Below, in pieces: positions 38,460 through 48,678 of a stretch of DNA of 64,000 nucleotides (its first letter is position 1; every line of letters begins with the position of its first letter). A program made the translations under genes and the position numbers. Below the pieces are notes generated by a model, which ran no database searches, was not told the DNA's origin, and saw nothing but the letters and a program-made list of their open reading frames with translations. Source of the DNA: Microvirga sp. TS319 (GTDB taxonomy: Bacteria > Pseudomonadota > Alphaproteobacteria > Rhizobiales > Beijerinckiaceae); the NCBI RefSeq assembly GCF_041276405.1, contig NZ_JBGGGT010000001.1:1434501-1498500 (forward strand). The letters are read 5' to 3'.

Positions 38460-41106
38460 CGAGTATCACCCCGTCCTCACCGTTCCGGACCGGCGCCTCC
38501 TCGTTATTGAGGTCGATGAAGATCCGGCCCGGAACGGCGGGGTTGCGGATCGTAATGCGTGCGCCGCTCTCGTGGTTGACGAAGGTCCCACAGGCACGGC
38601 AGTCAGCGTCGAAGTCCTCGTCCATGGGCGAAAACTTGATCTCGCGGTTCTGCGTGATCGACCAGAACGTGAGATCGCCCTCGCCGAAGCTCTGGTTCCA
38701 GCTCCGGAACCGGTCCCGGTTGGCAGCGACAAACGCATCCTCGTACGCTTGGATGGTCGGGAATTGGCTACGCTGCGCGACCTCGACGAAGCCCCAGTCG
38801 CGCTCCTCGCAGGCCGGATTCGTGCCGCGCGCATGGCAGGACGACTTCCAGACCGCGAGATAGATGTCGTTGTCGCTTCGCTCGTCCCCATCACGCAGCT
38901 CCGGACACGAGGCCGCATCCATGAATGAGAGGAACATCGACCAGGGCTGAGTGCGCGCCGGCGTCAGGCAGTCGGCAATCGGCTCGGGGATCTCGAAACG
39001 GATGCCACAGGCGAAGCTGCCGGTAACACAGCGATTGTTCGAGAACGAGGCGACCGGGGGATCGGCACCGGCGTCGAAGAGTTCGGGCGTTCCTTCAAAG
39101 CGCAGGAAATTGGGATAGGTAGCCCGACGCGCGGCCGCCGCACCGATCATCAGCGTGGTTGGAACACCAACGCCTTTGTCGTCGGCCGGACCTGTCGGGT
39201 AGATCGTGAACTGGATCCCGACCAAGCCCAGCCAACCGAGGTTCATCCGAAGGCCCTGAGCATATCCCGTGGAGTCACCGCCGGCAGTGAGCTGCCAGCC
39301 CGGCCCGCCGCTGTAACGCTCATAGCCCTCGTAAGTGTAGGTCTGCTCGTATGGCCCAGTCTTATGGATTGCGAGGTCGAGGATGAGGGCGTGAGGGCGA
39401 TAGCGCGACGTCGCATGCCAAAGCATTTCTTCGGTACTGCCATAGGAGGCACGGCCATCCGGCCCCTGCCGCGTGTCACCCGTCCAGAACTGGAGTGCGG
39501 CCAGGAGGTGATCGGCGTTGCCGATGAAATCTGTCAAAGGGAGCGGCGGATGACCGGGTGCGCCGCGCGAGAGCATGTTGACTTTGGCCAACCGGCGGAA
39601 GGGCACGATCCTTCGTCCCTGACTGCTGCCAATTGCCGCCTTCACGGCGGAGAGGTCAAAGACTGCGGCGGCTGCGGTCACAATCGCCTGGTCGCGCTCA
39701 TGGCAGCCTGTGTCCTCCACTCTCTCCCAGGACCAGCCCAGCCGGCAGGCATCGTCGATCAGGTTCAAAATCGCCGCATGGCTCAGCCGGGCGTAGGGCT
39801 TCGCATTATACTCCACGAAGTCCTCCTCGACGATCCGCTGCAGCCGCTCGAGGAGCCATTGCCGCACGTCCTCGGTTTTACCTGCGATCTCATCAAATCC
39901 GTCACGGTTTTCACTGATTCGCAGCTCCTCCATCATTCGCTTGTTCTTGAGGTAGATGGAGCTGTTCTGCATCAGCAGATGATTCTCAGTCTCCTCAATG
40001 CCGGCCACCCACAGCGTCGTGAACGCGCTTACGACAACGATCGCACCGGCAACCGCTGCCGCCGCAGCAAGTCCGGCCGCAAGGCCGCCGCCGAGGCCTC
40101 CCGCGAGCGCCCCCAGAATAGCACCAGCCACCAGCGCCACGGCGGCAACGATCAGAAGGAACCGCAGGAAGCGCCAGATGTCATCCCCGGTCGAGGACTC
40201 GTCGACGTTCTCGCCTGAGATGGCCCGCTGCTGCTCCTGGTCGTAGTGCTCGTCGTCGGCAACGTACTCGTCGGCAGTGCCGAAGCTGTTCGTCTTGTTT
40301 CCACAGCTAAAGACGAGGTCGTACGTCTCGCGTGCGGGCCCGCCCCGCAACGTAAGCAACTCTCGATCGATCTTGCCGATTGCTTGACGGGCGTCGCCTT
40401 CGACCCGTGCGTCAATGGTGATCGCCTGCTCAAGCAAGCGTGCGAGGCGTGTGTACTCGATGACTGACATGTCCCAGTCACCAGCCGCGTCCATTACCGT
40501 GAACGAGCCGGTCGTTACCACATCGAGGATGCAGGGCAGCTTATCGGCCGAGGTGCCCGGATATTTCGGGATACGCCGCCCATCCTTGAACTCCCACGCG
40601 CCGAGATCCGGATTCATGACAACCGTCCGCACCTGCGCAATCAGGCACGCAGGCGAGAGTGCCAGAACGATCTGAACTGCAAACTCACCGGCCCGGCGGG
40701 CCTGAAATGCGTCGCGGCAGGCCGGACCATAGAGGGCGACATATTCCTGACTGCGCCGCTGCGCGAGCGGCTGGAACTGCTCAAGCGGTGGTGGCTCGCG
40801 GTTGTCATTGGCAAATCCGGCCACCTCCATTTCGCAGGCGACGTCGTACTTGGCTGCCCAACCGGCCTTGGCGACCAAGTGCATCGACGGCCAGCGCCTC
40901 TCCTTCACCTGCTGCTCAAAGTTCTCCTCATCGAGGCAAGTCCTGGGCCGCAACGCGGCCCGCTCACGGTCTGGCATGGTCGCGATGGCTGTCGTACCAC
41001 TCGTCGCCCGCTGGCCGAGATCGAAAGTCTGGGCAGTGGCGCAGACCATCGCGCTGCCCGTGAAGAGCAGCACGAATAAGAGTATCTGGCGGGTTATCGC
41101 CGTCAC
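38446..41106 (-). CDS. Large envelope protein of unknown function (886 residues)
   Basis: I do not recognise a family. It has a signal peptide (ITRQILLFVLLFTGSAMVCA) and a Cys-containing region to about 300. A Gly/Ala-rich membrane stretch follows at about 312-365, probably two helices (FLRFLLIVAAVALVAGAILG and AAVAGAIVVVSAFTTLWVAG). A long C-terminal part has several Cys (CGIRFEIPEPIADC, CHARGTNPACEERDW, DADCRACGTF), which suggests disulphides or a periplasmic location. The final 60 residues (GARITIRNPAVPGRIFIDLN) look like a beta strand-rich end. It is the middle gene of a three-gene operon and overlaps the first gene by 4 bases and the third by 14. Confidence 0.65.
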   Translation of the reverse strand: MTAITRQILLFVLLFTGSAMVCATAQTFDLGQRATSGTTAIATMPDRERAALRPRTCLDEENFEQQVKERRWPSMHLVAKAGWAAKYDVACEMEVAGFANDNREPPPLEQFQPLAQRRSQEYVALYGPACRDAFQARRAGEFAVQIVLALSPACLIAQVRTVVMNPDLGAWEFKDGRRIPKYPGTSADKLPCILDVVTTGSFTVMDAAGDWDMSVIEYTRLARLLEQAITIDARVEGDARQAIGKIDRELLTLRGGPARETYDLVFSCGNKTNSFGTADEYVADDEHYDQEQQRAISGENVDESSTGDDIWRFLRFLLIVAAVALVAGAILGALAGGLGGGLAAGLAAAAAVAGAIVVVSAFTTLWVAGIEETENHLLMQNSSIYLKNKRMMEELRISENRDGFDEIAGKTEDVRQWLLERLQRIVEEDFVEYNAKPYARLSHAAILNLIDDACRLGWSWERVEDTGCHERDQAIVTAAAAVFDLSAVKAAIGSSQGRRIVPFRRLAKVNMLSRGAPGHPPLPLTDFIGNADHLLAALQFWTGDTRQGPDGRASYGSTEEMLWHATSRYRPHALILDLAIHKTGPYEQTYTYEGYERYSGGPGWQLTAGGDSTGYAQGLRMNLGWLGLVGIQFTIYPTGPADDKGVGVPTTLMIGAAAARRATYPNFLRFEGTPELFDAGADPPVASFSNNRCVTGSFACGIRFEIPEPIADCLTPARTQPWSMFLSFMDAASCPELRDGDERSDNDIYLAVWKSSCHARGTNPACEERDWGFVEVAQRSQFPTIQAYEDAFVAANRDRFRSWNQSFGEGDLTFWSITQNREIKFSPMDEDFDADCRACGTFVNHESGARITIRNPAVPGRIFIDLNNEEAPVRNGEDGVILDALF

Positions 41107-41528
41107 GGCTCGCGTCTCGACGGGTCGAGCTGGTTCTCGTCGGCAACCGCGCCACGCCGATCGGGCGTAACGCAGACGAGATCACCAGTGAACGCTTCAC
41201 GCCAAACATAGCCCTGGGCGCATGTCTTTGGCCCGAAGGCGCCGGATAGCCAGAGCACAACGGCACGGGAGTTTTCAGCGACGACGAGATCGCGGCTGGC
41301 AGGCAGTACGCAGATCCCGTCGGCCGGAGCCGATTGTCGAGGGACAAATCCAGCCCTGCAGGGACCAGCAACTGCAGGCGACAGCAGCCACGCGAAGAGC
41401 ACCCAGATCACGGCAAGCGCTGCAAGATCTGCAGCCACTCCGCCGTCCTGACGCCAATTCCACGATCGAAAGATATCGAACCAGTTGCGACGTCGCACCG
41501 AAGCACCCTCCCATCGATACGATATCAT
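41103..41528 (-). CDS. Small membrane protein with two Cys-containing repeats
   Basis: This 141-residue protein has one transmembrane helix (LAALAVIWVLFAWLLSPAVA) at about 37-56, then two copies of a motif: CRAGFVPRQSAPADGICVLP with VVAENSRA, and CAQGYVWREAFTGDLVCVTP with VADENQLD. Each repeat has paired cysteines about 16 residues apart with an aromatic Gly-Tyr/Phe-Val core. Similar single repeats occur in secreted proteins of unknown function. It begins the three-gene envelope operon and its stop overlaps the next start by 4 bases. No enzyme domain is seen. Confidence 0.6.
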   Translation of the reverse strand: MISYRWEGASVRRRNWFDIFRSWNWRQDGGVAADLAALAVIWVLFAWLLSPAVAGPCRAGFVPRQSAPADGICVLPASRDLVVAENSRAVVLWLSGAFGPKTCAQGYVWREAFTGDLVCVTPDRRGAVADENQLDPSRREP

Positions 41529-41721
41529 ATCGGGGGCTTACCTTTGATGCTGGGCATACTGAGTACCTCAGCTGGCATTGGCCAACCCCATGTGGGTGAT
41601 CCATGTGTGACGTTAATTCAGCGTTGGTTTCCTCGGCGCGCTGGAAGACGCCGTCAGTCGCGATCCGCTCGTACAGATTGACCCGGCGTCTACAACTCGC
41701 TTCAGGGCCTGCGGTCGTCGC

Positions 41722-42495
41722 GGATCCGTCGCGAGCCGTTCAGCAACTTGGTTCGGTTGACGTCTCCGGCTCACCCGGAGGCGTACGATGTTCAAAGGCC
41801 GGCATTTCGATCACTCCGTGATCCTCCTACGTGCCCGGAGATATCTGGCCCACAATCTGAGCCTGAGAAATCTCGAGGAGACGATGGCCGAGCGCGGCAT
41901 CTCGGTCGATCATGCTACAGTCGGTCGCTGGGTGGTCCGTTACTCACCCGAACTGCTCGAGCGCTTCAACCGCCGCAAGCGAGCCGTCAGCCGAAAATGG
42001 CATATCGATGAAACTTACATCAAGGTCCGAGGACGCTGGATGTATCTCTACCGAGCTATCGACAGTCATGGCGATACGGTCGAATTCTGGTTCAGCGAGC
42101 GGCGGAATCTCACGGCCGCCAAGCGCTTCCTACGTAAGGCTCTCAAGCGACACGGCCGACCCGAGCGGATTGTGATCAACGGCAGTCAGACCAATCGCGA
42201 GGCGATCTCGTCCTGTGATGCCGAGAGCCGTTTGCAGGAGCGCTCGAGTCGCCAACTGCGGCCCATCCGCATCCGGCAAAGTGCCTACTTGAATAGTCGG
42301 ATCTAGCAGGATCATCGGGCGATCAAGCGCCGCATTCGTCCGATGCTCGGGTTCAAGTCTTTGAACAGCGCTCGCGTGATCCTGGGCGGGATCGAAATGG
42401 TTCACATGGTGCGGAAAGGACAGGCGAAGTACGCCTGCACTCATCAACTGTCGCTCGCTGAGCAGTTCACGTTGCTCGCCGCCTCAGTGTCGGCA
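41722..42495 (+). mobile_element. IS6-family element, copy D (inactive, right end lost)
   Basis: The left end GGATCCGTCGCGAGCCG at 41722 matches the other copies. The right terminal repeat is not found after the transposase; sequence unlike the other copies begins near 42490. The element is therefore truncated at its right side. Confidence 0.7.
41788..42495 (+). pseudogene. IS6-family transposase, copy D, stop at the catalytic Glu
   Basis: The frame from MFKGRHFDHSVILLRARRYL is complete through HIDETYIKVRG. The second Asp is replaced by Asn (VINGSQTN). A TAG at 42304-42306 takes the place of the catalytic Glu (NSRI-stop-QDHRAIKRR). The remaining frame continues past the normal stop because TGA has changed to TCA. 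Both catalytic defects mean the copy is dead. Confidence 0.85.
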
Positions 42496-42498
42496 GAA

Positions 42499-42667
42499 GC
42501 TTTCTTGCCTGCGGCTCCAGATCCATTGCAAACAGCCGATAGGCTTCAGGATAGGAATCGAGACGTCGATGGACGTACATCGTGTCGACACGATCGGAAA
42601 CGGGCCCTGGCTGATCGAGGCTCCGTTCAATTAACGAAAGCGTGGATTGATCCATTGCCACGTCCAA
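42499..42667 (-). pseudogene. Possible 5' fragment of an unknown gene cut by IS6 copy D
   Basis: The minus frame from about 42667 (MDVAMDQSTLSLIERSLDQP, then SYPEAYRLFAMDLEPQARK) looks like protein and not like random sequence, and stops at the IS6 right side. I cannot name a family. It is a weak call. Confidence 0.3.
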
Positions 42668-42747
42668 ATCCTAACGTACTCCTCTTGACAGCCCCGGGCC
42701 CGCAGCAATCCGCCTGGAAGCCGCTTTGAATTTGCGTAGGCCTAACG

Positions 42748-43137
42748 TCAGTTTCTCCCTGCAGGCCTTTTCCCGGAAGGTGTCCCATCCGGATTCATGC
42801 CGTAACGGCGATACAAAGCCTCTTCGTCACGAGCCAACTGGGCGTCCATGCGCGCGTCAGCGCTCCGTGCCACTGCGTTTCGCGCTGCGAGCGCGACAGG
42901 AGCTTTGGCGAAACTGGAAAGGCCCGTCGGATCAGCGCTGGCCGCAAGACTGGTGGCGCCTTGCGCAGCTCCCAATGCAGTTGCCTCAGCGTTCAGTTGT
43001 TCCTCCAAGGCTCTCGTCTCGCTCGAGAAGTTCGAACCTTGAAAATTGGATTGCGTGCTCTGGCAGCCGGCTAGCGCCGCTACGACCACGAATAGCGGTG
43101 CTAATAGACCACGACGATGATTTAAAAGGACGCGCAT
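42748..43137 (-). CDS. Putative lipoprotein, 129 residues
   Basis: The start at 43137 (MRVLLNHRRGLLAPLF) gives a lipoprotein signal with lipobox LAGC near residue 24. The frame is open back to 43170, where it overlaps the next gene by 4 bases. The mature part is small, rich in Ala and Ser, predicted helical, and ends RRYGMNPDGTPSGKRPAGRN. No family is recognised. It is the third gene of a minus-strand group of small envelope genes, so the group is probably cotranscribed. Confidence 0.6.
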   Translation of the reverse strand: MRVLLNHRRGLLAPLFVVVAALAGCQSTQSNFQGSNFSSETRALEEQLNAEATALGAAQGATSLAASADPTGLSSFAKAPVALAARNAVARSADARMDAQLARDEEALYRRYGMNPDGTPSGKRPAGRN

Positions 43138-43166
43138 ATTTCGACCTCGATAGGTTTGATAGATTC

Positions 43167-43538
43167 TCAATAGCAGGCGACCTTGAACTCGGCTTGGTTC
43201 CGCATCACGGAGCCATGCAGCGGCCCCATCGCCCGCGCAGCAAGAGCCCCGCCCGGTCCAGCGAAGCCGATGCCAGCCACGGCCGTGTTCACAGCCATAT
43301 CCGCTGCCCGAACACTTTGCGAATGCGCCTCTATCTGATCGATGCAGGATTGTGCCGAGGCATACGCCCTGGCAGTTTCCCGATCCTCAGGTTCTGCGCC
43401 GGGTCTGCTCGCCGCCAACTCGGCGGCCGCCTGACGACTCGCCATGTCAGCACGCAAGGCGCCCATTCGCGCATCACTGGCAGTACAGCCAGCCGCGAGC
43501 AGGCAAGCCATGCTGATCACGAAATGTCTTGCCTTCAT
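43167..43538 (-). CDS. Putative lipoprotein, 123 residues
   Basis: The N terminus MKARHFVISMACLLAAGCTA is a lipoprotein signal peptide with a LAAGC box, so the mature protein should be attached to a membrane via Cys 18. The rest is a small helical domain with a pair of Cys (AQSCIDQIEAH and FKVACY). It overlaps the DoxX-like gene upstream by 4 bases. Function unknown. Confidence 0.62.
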   Translation of the reverse strand: MKARHFVISMACLLAAGCTASDARMGALRADMASRQAAAELAASRPGAEPEDRETARAYASAQSCIDQIEAHSQSVRAADMAVNTAVAGIGFAGPGGALAARAMGPLHGSVMRNQAEFKVACY

Positions 43539-44017
43539 GCGATTTGCCTTTTTCTGCTCGCACCCAGCTCAGACGCGTAAATCGCGACGACGAGGCCACC
43601 GACGACGGTGATGTGTTCCAAGACGACATGGAACTCTATGGTTTTCAAGGGCTCTTGCATGACCCAAAAGCCGTGGGTGATCGGGACGATGGGAATGGTG
43701 AAGGCGGCCAGAGCTCCGGCGCCAACCCAACTCCAACGATCGAGGATGACGAGGGCCGAGCCGACAAGAAGCGTTACTACCGTCGCAAAATGGAAGAGGA
43801 TTTCCGACACAAGACCGAAATGGTGCATTTCCGCCAACCCACCATCGAAATCGAAGAGTCTGGCCAGTCCGCAGGACCAGAACGTGAAGGTCAGCGCAGT
43901 GCGCGCCAAATAGCCGAACCAAGGGCCGCCAAAGACGGTCGCAACTGCGCCGACGAAGTGTCTTGGGGTGCGAGTCAAAACGCCCACATTAGGGGTTTCA
44001 ACAGTCTCAGAACTCAT
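43535..44017 (-). CDS. DoxX-like small membrane protein
   Basis: The 160-residue protein has about four hydrophobic segments (TALTFTFWSCGLARLFDF; LFHFATVVTLLVGSALVIL; GALAAFTIPIVPITHGFWV; HITVVGGLVVAIYA), the layout of DoxX/DoxD-type proteins, which lie in the inner membrane. EMHHFGLV-type charged residues between helices 1 and 2 fit the family. The exact role of this family is diverse, often linked to redox balance. It starts the group of small envelope genes; the autotransporter gene begins its 3' side 80 bases away on the same strand. Confidence 0.55.
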   Translation of the reverse strand: MSSETVETPNVGVLTRTPRHFVGAVATVFGGPWFGYLARTALTFTFWSCGLARLFDFDGGLAEMHHFGLVSEILFHFATVVTLLVGSALVILDRWSWVGAGALAAFTIPIVPITHGFWVMQEPLKTIEFHVVLEHITVVGGLVVAIYASELGASRKRQIA

Positions 44018-44096
44018 AGCAAATCCGTTTGAATTTTTAGAGAGAGACGGAGACGATGCCGACTTTAAGCCGACAAAGTCATCGTGTGATTCAATT

Positions 44097-47000
44097 TCAG
44101 AGCCTGACGTTGAAGTTGGCCTTGACCGACTGATCGGACATGTCGGAGCCGAACTGGCCCCCGTAGGTCACGCCGAGCACCGCATCCGGCGTCAGGGCGA
44201 AGTCGAGACCGGCCTCCATCACCGCGGCGTTCCGCGCAATCGGCACGCCAGCAACGGTAAAGGCGTCTCCACCGCCAAACCGCATCGTCGAGATCGGCGT
44301 GACGCCCCCGAACGCGTGACGCCATCCGAGTGCACCCTTTGCCGTCAGGTTCGCGCCATTTACTTCGAATGTACTGGAAGCGCGCAGACCGAGAGTCGTG
44401 AAGGTCGCATCGGTGTCGCTCGATAGGCTGGTCAGTGCCGCAGCGCCGCCCCTTTCGCTAATTCCGTCCGTATGCAGATTGACGTAGGCCAGATTGGCGA
44501 AGGGCTCGAACCTCGTTGCACCCATGTTCACACCATAGGCCAGTTCGCCGAAGACCTGCGCTGTGCCCGCGTTATCATCGCCCTTCAAGCTGCCTCCGAA
44601 ACCGGAGAAGCTTACGCTGCGGTTCGTGGAGATATCGTGCCACGTATAGGCAGCGCCCGTGCGGAAGGCCAGATTGCCCCATTGTGTACCGCCATAAAGG
44701 CCGAGATGGTAGTTATCGCTCGAGCCGGAGGAATAACGGTCCTTCATGTCGAAGCTGGTGTTGCTGTAGCCTGCGACCGCGCCGAAGCGCCAGGTATCGA
44801 AGACTGGGGTGTCGAGACCAACGAAGAAACCGCCGGTCTTGCGATTGAGACGCGCAGCGTTGCCGTCACCATCCGTGTGCCCCCACGAACCGAAGCCCTC
44901 ACCCCAAAGCGCGATGCCATTGGTATTCGCCGCCACCGGCACTGGCTTGCCGTCGACATAAGTCGTGACCACCCCACCGGAAGAACCGACGCCGTCGAAG
45001 GCTGCCCGAATGCGGTCATTGATCGCGTTGCGGACAAAACGGCTGTCCTCAATCATCGATGCCTTCGCCGAAGAATGGATTTCGCCCGACAGTTGATCAA
45101 ATGCCGTTCGGGCCTGGGAGACCGACAGGTTCAGCACCGCATTGTGGAGCGGATTGCCGGAGCCAAGGCTCTCGACCCCGCCGCCGGTCGCAATCTGGTT
45201 GCGCGTCACGCCAACGTTCTGAAAGCTGACCGTGTTGCGGGTTATGGTCAGATAAACGTTGTTGGCATCGTAGCTGGGCGTGGGATCGAGGAAGGCGAGG
45301 TTGGAGGTGACGCCGGCGAAAGTTCCACCGACACCATTCGCGGTCAGGATCGTATAGGTCGTGGCCGGAGCGTAATTCCCCACGCCGGCGAGCACCCGGA
45401 CCGTGCCGCCGTCGATCGTGGCCGATCCGGTCGCATTGATGCGATCACCCGCACCTGCCGCATTGACCTCGACTTCGAATATCGAGCCCTGATCGAAGGT
45501 GATGTTGCCGGTGACGTTCAGCGTACCGATCGAGTTACCCGGCGCAATCGTGCCTTTCACGAGGGTGTCACCGATCGTACCAACGCCCTCAAGGCGGGCG
45601 CCGAGCACAGTAACCGTCCCTCCCAGCGCGCCGTTTACGACCAGCGTGCCTTCATCGACTATGGCCTCACCGGTGAATCCCCTGCTGTTACCTGAAAGTG
45701 TCAGCTTACCGCTCCCCCCTTGGTGAAGTATCCCGACCCGGTCAATGAACCTGCAAAGCTGGTGTCGATATTCTGATGCAGCGAATGCGTCGCCGTACCG
45801 ATCGCCACCAATCCCCCGGTACCGGATAGCGAGGACATGATGAGACTATAGTCATTGAGGTCGAGTGTGCCTCCGTTCACCGTAAAGGCGGTGTCACTCA
45901 CGAACGCCTTTTCCTGACCGGCCCTCAATATTCCGCCATCGACGATTGTGCCGCCCGTATAGCGGTTGGTGCCGGTGAGCGTCAGATCGCCGTCCAGCAG
46001 ATGCACTGCGCCTGTGCCGGAAATGGCTCCGTCGAACGTCGTCGCATCCGATCGATTAAAGGCCAGCGCGCCGTTGTTGACGACTTCGCCGACGATCGAC
46101 CCTGACGTGCCGCCGCTGCCGATCTGCAGCGTCCCCTGGCGAATTTCCGTGCCACCCCAATAGTTATTGTCTCCATCGAGGATGAGCGTACCAAGATCGG
46201 TTTTGGTCAGACGGCCCCCGCCGTCCAAACGGTTAGAGATGGTTGCGACATAATTCGCACCGGCCGCAGTTCCGTCACCGACGCGAATGATCGCCTCACC
46301 CGCGGCGAGCGTGAGCAAATCACCGTACAGGTTATAGCCGCTGGTTGCGAACTGCATACCGGTGGTCTCTACCTGTCCGGTACCCGTGTAGACTTCGACA
46401 TTGCCGGCGTTGCCACCGAACCCCACGGATCCGGGGCGCGGACTCATCGCGCCATTCGTCACCCCCTGGGCATCGGTGAAAGCACGTCCGCCAGTTCGCC
46501 ACTGGCCGTCACCTCCGTCGACCTTGCCGTTGTCCCAATTCTCCTGTTTGTCGCCGTCCCAGAACAGGAGGGGACCTTGCTGTTCGCCTCGGGCGGCGAG
46601 ATTGACTTGTCCTGCGACGGCCGTCTGTACGCTCACTTTATCCCGAGAGCCGTTTGGTACGGTCGCGATATCTAGGCCGTTCTGGGTCAGCGAACCTCCA
46701 TAGTTGAACAGTCGATAGCTACCCGGGCCGAACCCGCCGACATCTTTCACGCTGAGCGCCCCGTCGAGCGTCAGATCCCCGGCAACACTGAAGCTGGCTT
46801 GGTTCGAATTCGCGCGCAGGTCGACAGAGACGTGGGATTCTTCGGCTAACACGAGCGTATCGGCCGCTGTAAGAGTAAGTGCCCCGGTCCCGCTCAGCAG
46901 CGGGATGCCGTCGCCGGTCTTGGTTACGTGATAGGCCCCGCTGACGGTCCCTCTCTGATCGGCGCTTCCGGTAGCGACGTTCAGCTCGGTGTCGGTTGCC

Positions 47001-47167
47001 ATCGCAACGGGCGCAACCGCGCTCTGCCCGTCACTGTAAATGATTGTTCCCGCGCGTGCGGGCGAGGCCAGAGCAAGGACGGCAAGTGAAGCGCCGGCGA
47101 GGAGAGCTTGCGTATACCTCAGATGTGACACGTTTGCCGACTTCGATAGACTAATATTACCTTGCAA
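44097..47167 (-). pseudogene. Autotransporter, frameshifted in a G tract
   Basis: The 5' part (47167 to 45701) has a signal peptide (LLAGASLAVLALASPARA) and passenger repeats such as GTGALTLTAAD, GGTEIRQGTLQIGSGG and GGTIVDGGILRAG. The 3' part (to 44097) has more passenger and a C-terminal beta-barrel domain of about 280 residues (GSWGHTDGDGNAARL, GFFVGLDTPVFD, VLGVTYGGQFGSDM). At plus positions 45714-45719 six G (minus strand) replace the expected seven; with one more G the frames join as TKGGSGKLTLSGNSRGFTGE. The full product would be about 1,020 residues. It is transcribed downstream of the AraC gene. It could be a decayed gene, a phase-variable one or a sequencing error. Confidence 0.85.
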
Positions 47168-47712
47168 TTCTCATGCTCCTTGACTTTGCAGGCGCAGACA
47201 AAGCTCCGCCGGCGACGGGCGCCGCAGCGTCCGAGATGAAAAACCAACTGTTTTTGTGATCGACCGGATTTCCCTCGCGCCTCTACAGAGGCGCAACAAC
47301 GACCATCTTCGAGCCGATCCCTCCCCCGGCTTTAGCTCGCTGACGGAACAGAGGGCCGCGCATTAGCGTAGCGCGGCGCGACTCACCGACTCCCGGTTCG
47401 CTCCCGACATTCCTGCGCAACACCCAGATCGTATCCAGGGGCATGGCCCGCAAACTCTTGAACACCTTCTATGATACCCCACTGCGTCATTCGCGACGTA
47501 ACTCTCGCCACTCCCGCTGCAGATTAAGAAAAAATGGCTGCGACTCGCTTGGGCAAAACCGAACCGATTTTTTTGATGAAGAACGAACAAATTTCGTCAC
47601 TCAACAAGACAGGCGCTGCCTCGGCCGATCTTTGGCATCCCAACGAATAGTCGTCGCTTCATCCCTGGCGAAGGAATGCGCGCGCATGGACTGCGGGGAT
47701 TGTCGTTGAATA
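47168..47712. other. Leader region of the autotransporter, no gene
   Basis: The 545 bases between the AraC gene and the autotransporter contain no frame with recognisable content. The stretch must hold the autotransporter promoter; an A/T-rich part lies near 47520-47600. I see no clear operator or hairpin. Confidence 0.5.
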
Positions 47713-48678
47713 TTACTGCGCTGAGCGCTTAACGTCAGATGGCGTCGCGTTGAAGCGTTGTCGAAAAGCTCTGCTGAATGTCGAGAGATCTGAAAAACCG
47801 ACATCGTATGCGATTGTGGTGATCCTGTACGAATCGCCTCCTTCCTGGAGAAGACGATAGGCAAGATCGAGCCGCGCATCCCGCACGAATTCGGTGAAAG
47901 TCCGCCCCTCGCTCTCGAACAGTCGCTGGATATAGCGCGGCGTCACGCCTTGACGACGTGCGACAGCATCGATGCTGAGACCGGGGTCGGACAAGCCTTG
48001 CAGAATGTCCTGCTGAATAAGCCTGCGGCGCGCAACCGCCTTGCTACGCTCATTGCGCTCTGCTCCACCGCGGACGAAACCATCAAGAACAACGGAGGTC
48101 AGATCATAGACGTGCCTGGCGGCCATTGCAGCGACTTTGACCGAAAGCGGTGGATGACGTCGAAGCGTTTCGACATAATTGGCCAAAAGCGGCATCCCGT
48201 CGGCCGACGACGGAATAAGGTAACTCGCCTCCAGTTCAAGGCGAGGTGCAAGATCTGCGATGATGTGACGATCAAGCGAGACTCCGCCGACCACCGTCGG
48301 CTTGCCATACCGGAATTCATTGCAGGTGCCTTCACTCAAAAACACGACATCGCCAGCGGCGACTTTGAATGCGGCCTTTCCCTCGATCGAAATCTCATAG
48401 TCCTGATTGTGGATCAAAAGCAGGTATTGTTCGCAGCCATCCTGCAGCAGGTCGCGAGTCCGCGTCCCGCTGACCGGCGAATAGAAGCCCTGGCCAACCG
48501 TTAAGCCGCTGGGGAGAAACATTGCCTCGATGTCGACGCGGAAGTTCTCGGGGTCGGCTGGGACAAGCACCCTCCCCCCGATATGGCGACCCAAGAAGTC
48601 ATGTGCGAAAGCCAGTCGCTCCTGGCGGGGAACATCGTTCGTGGACAGCCGCCGCGTCGGAAATAGAATTGAACTCAA
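47713..48678 (-). CDS. AraC-family transcriptional regulator
   Basis: This 321-residue regulator has an N-terminal ligand or oligomerisation domain (SGLTVGQGFYSPVSGTRTRD; AGDVVFLSEGTCNEF) and a C-terminal double helix-turn-helix (LSIDAVARRQGVTPRYIQRL; RITTIAYDVGFSDLSTFSRA, then FRQRFNATPSDVKR). The last motif is the classic AraC signature. It lies upstream of the autotransporter on the same strand with a 545-base gap, so control of that gene is plausible but not shown. Confidence 0.88.
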   Translation of the reverse strand: MSSILFPTRRLSTNDVPRQERLAFAHDFLGRHIGGRVLVPADPENFRVDIEAMFLPSGLTVGQGFYSPVSGTRTRDLLQDGCEQYLLLIHNQDYEISIEGKAAFKVAAGDVVFLSEGTCNEFRYGKPTVVGGVSLDRHIIADLAPRLELEASYLIPSSADGMPLLANYVETLRRHPPLSVKVAAMAARHVYDLTSVVLDGFVRGGAERNERSKAVARRRLIQQDILQGLSDPGLSIDAVARRQGVTPRYIQRLFESEGRTFTEFVRDARLDLAYRLLQEGGDSYRITTIAYDVGFSDLSTFSRAFRQRFNATPSDVKRSAQ

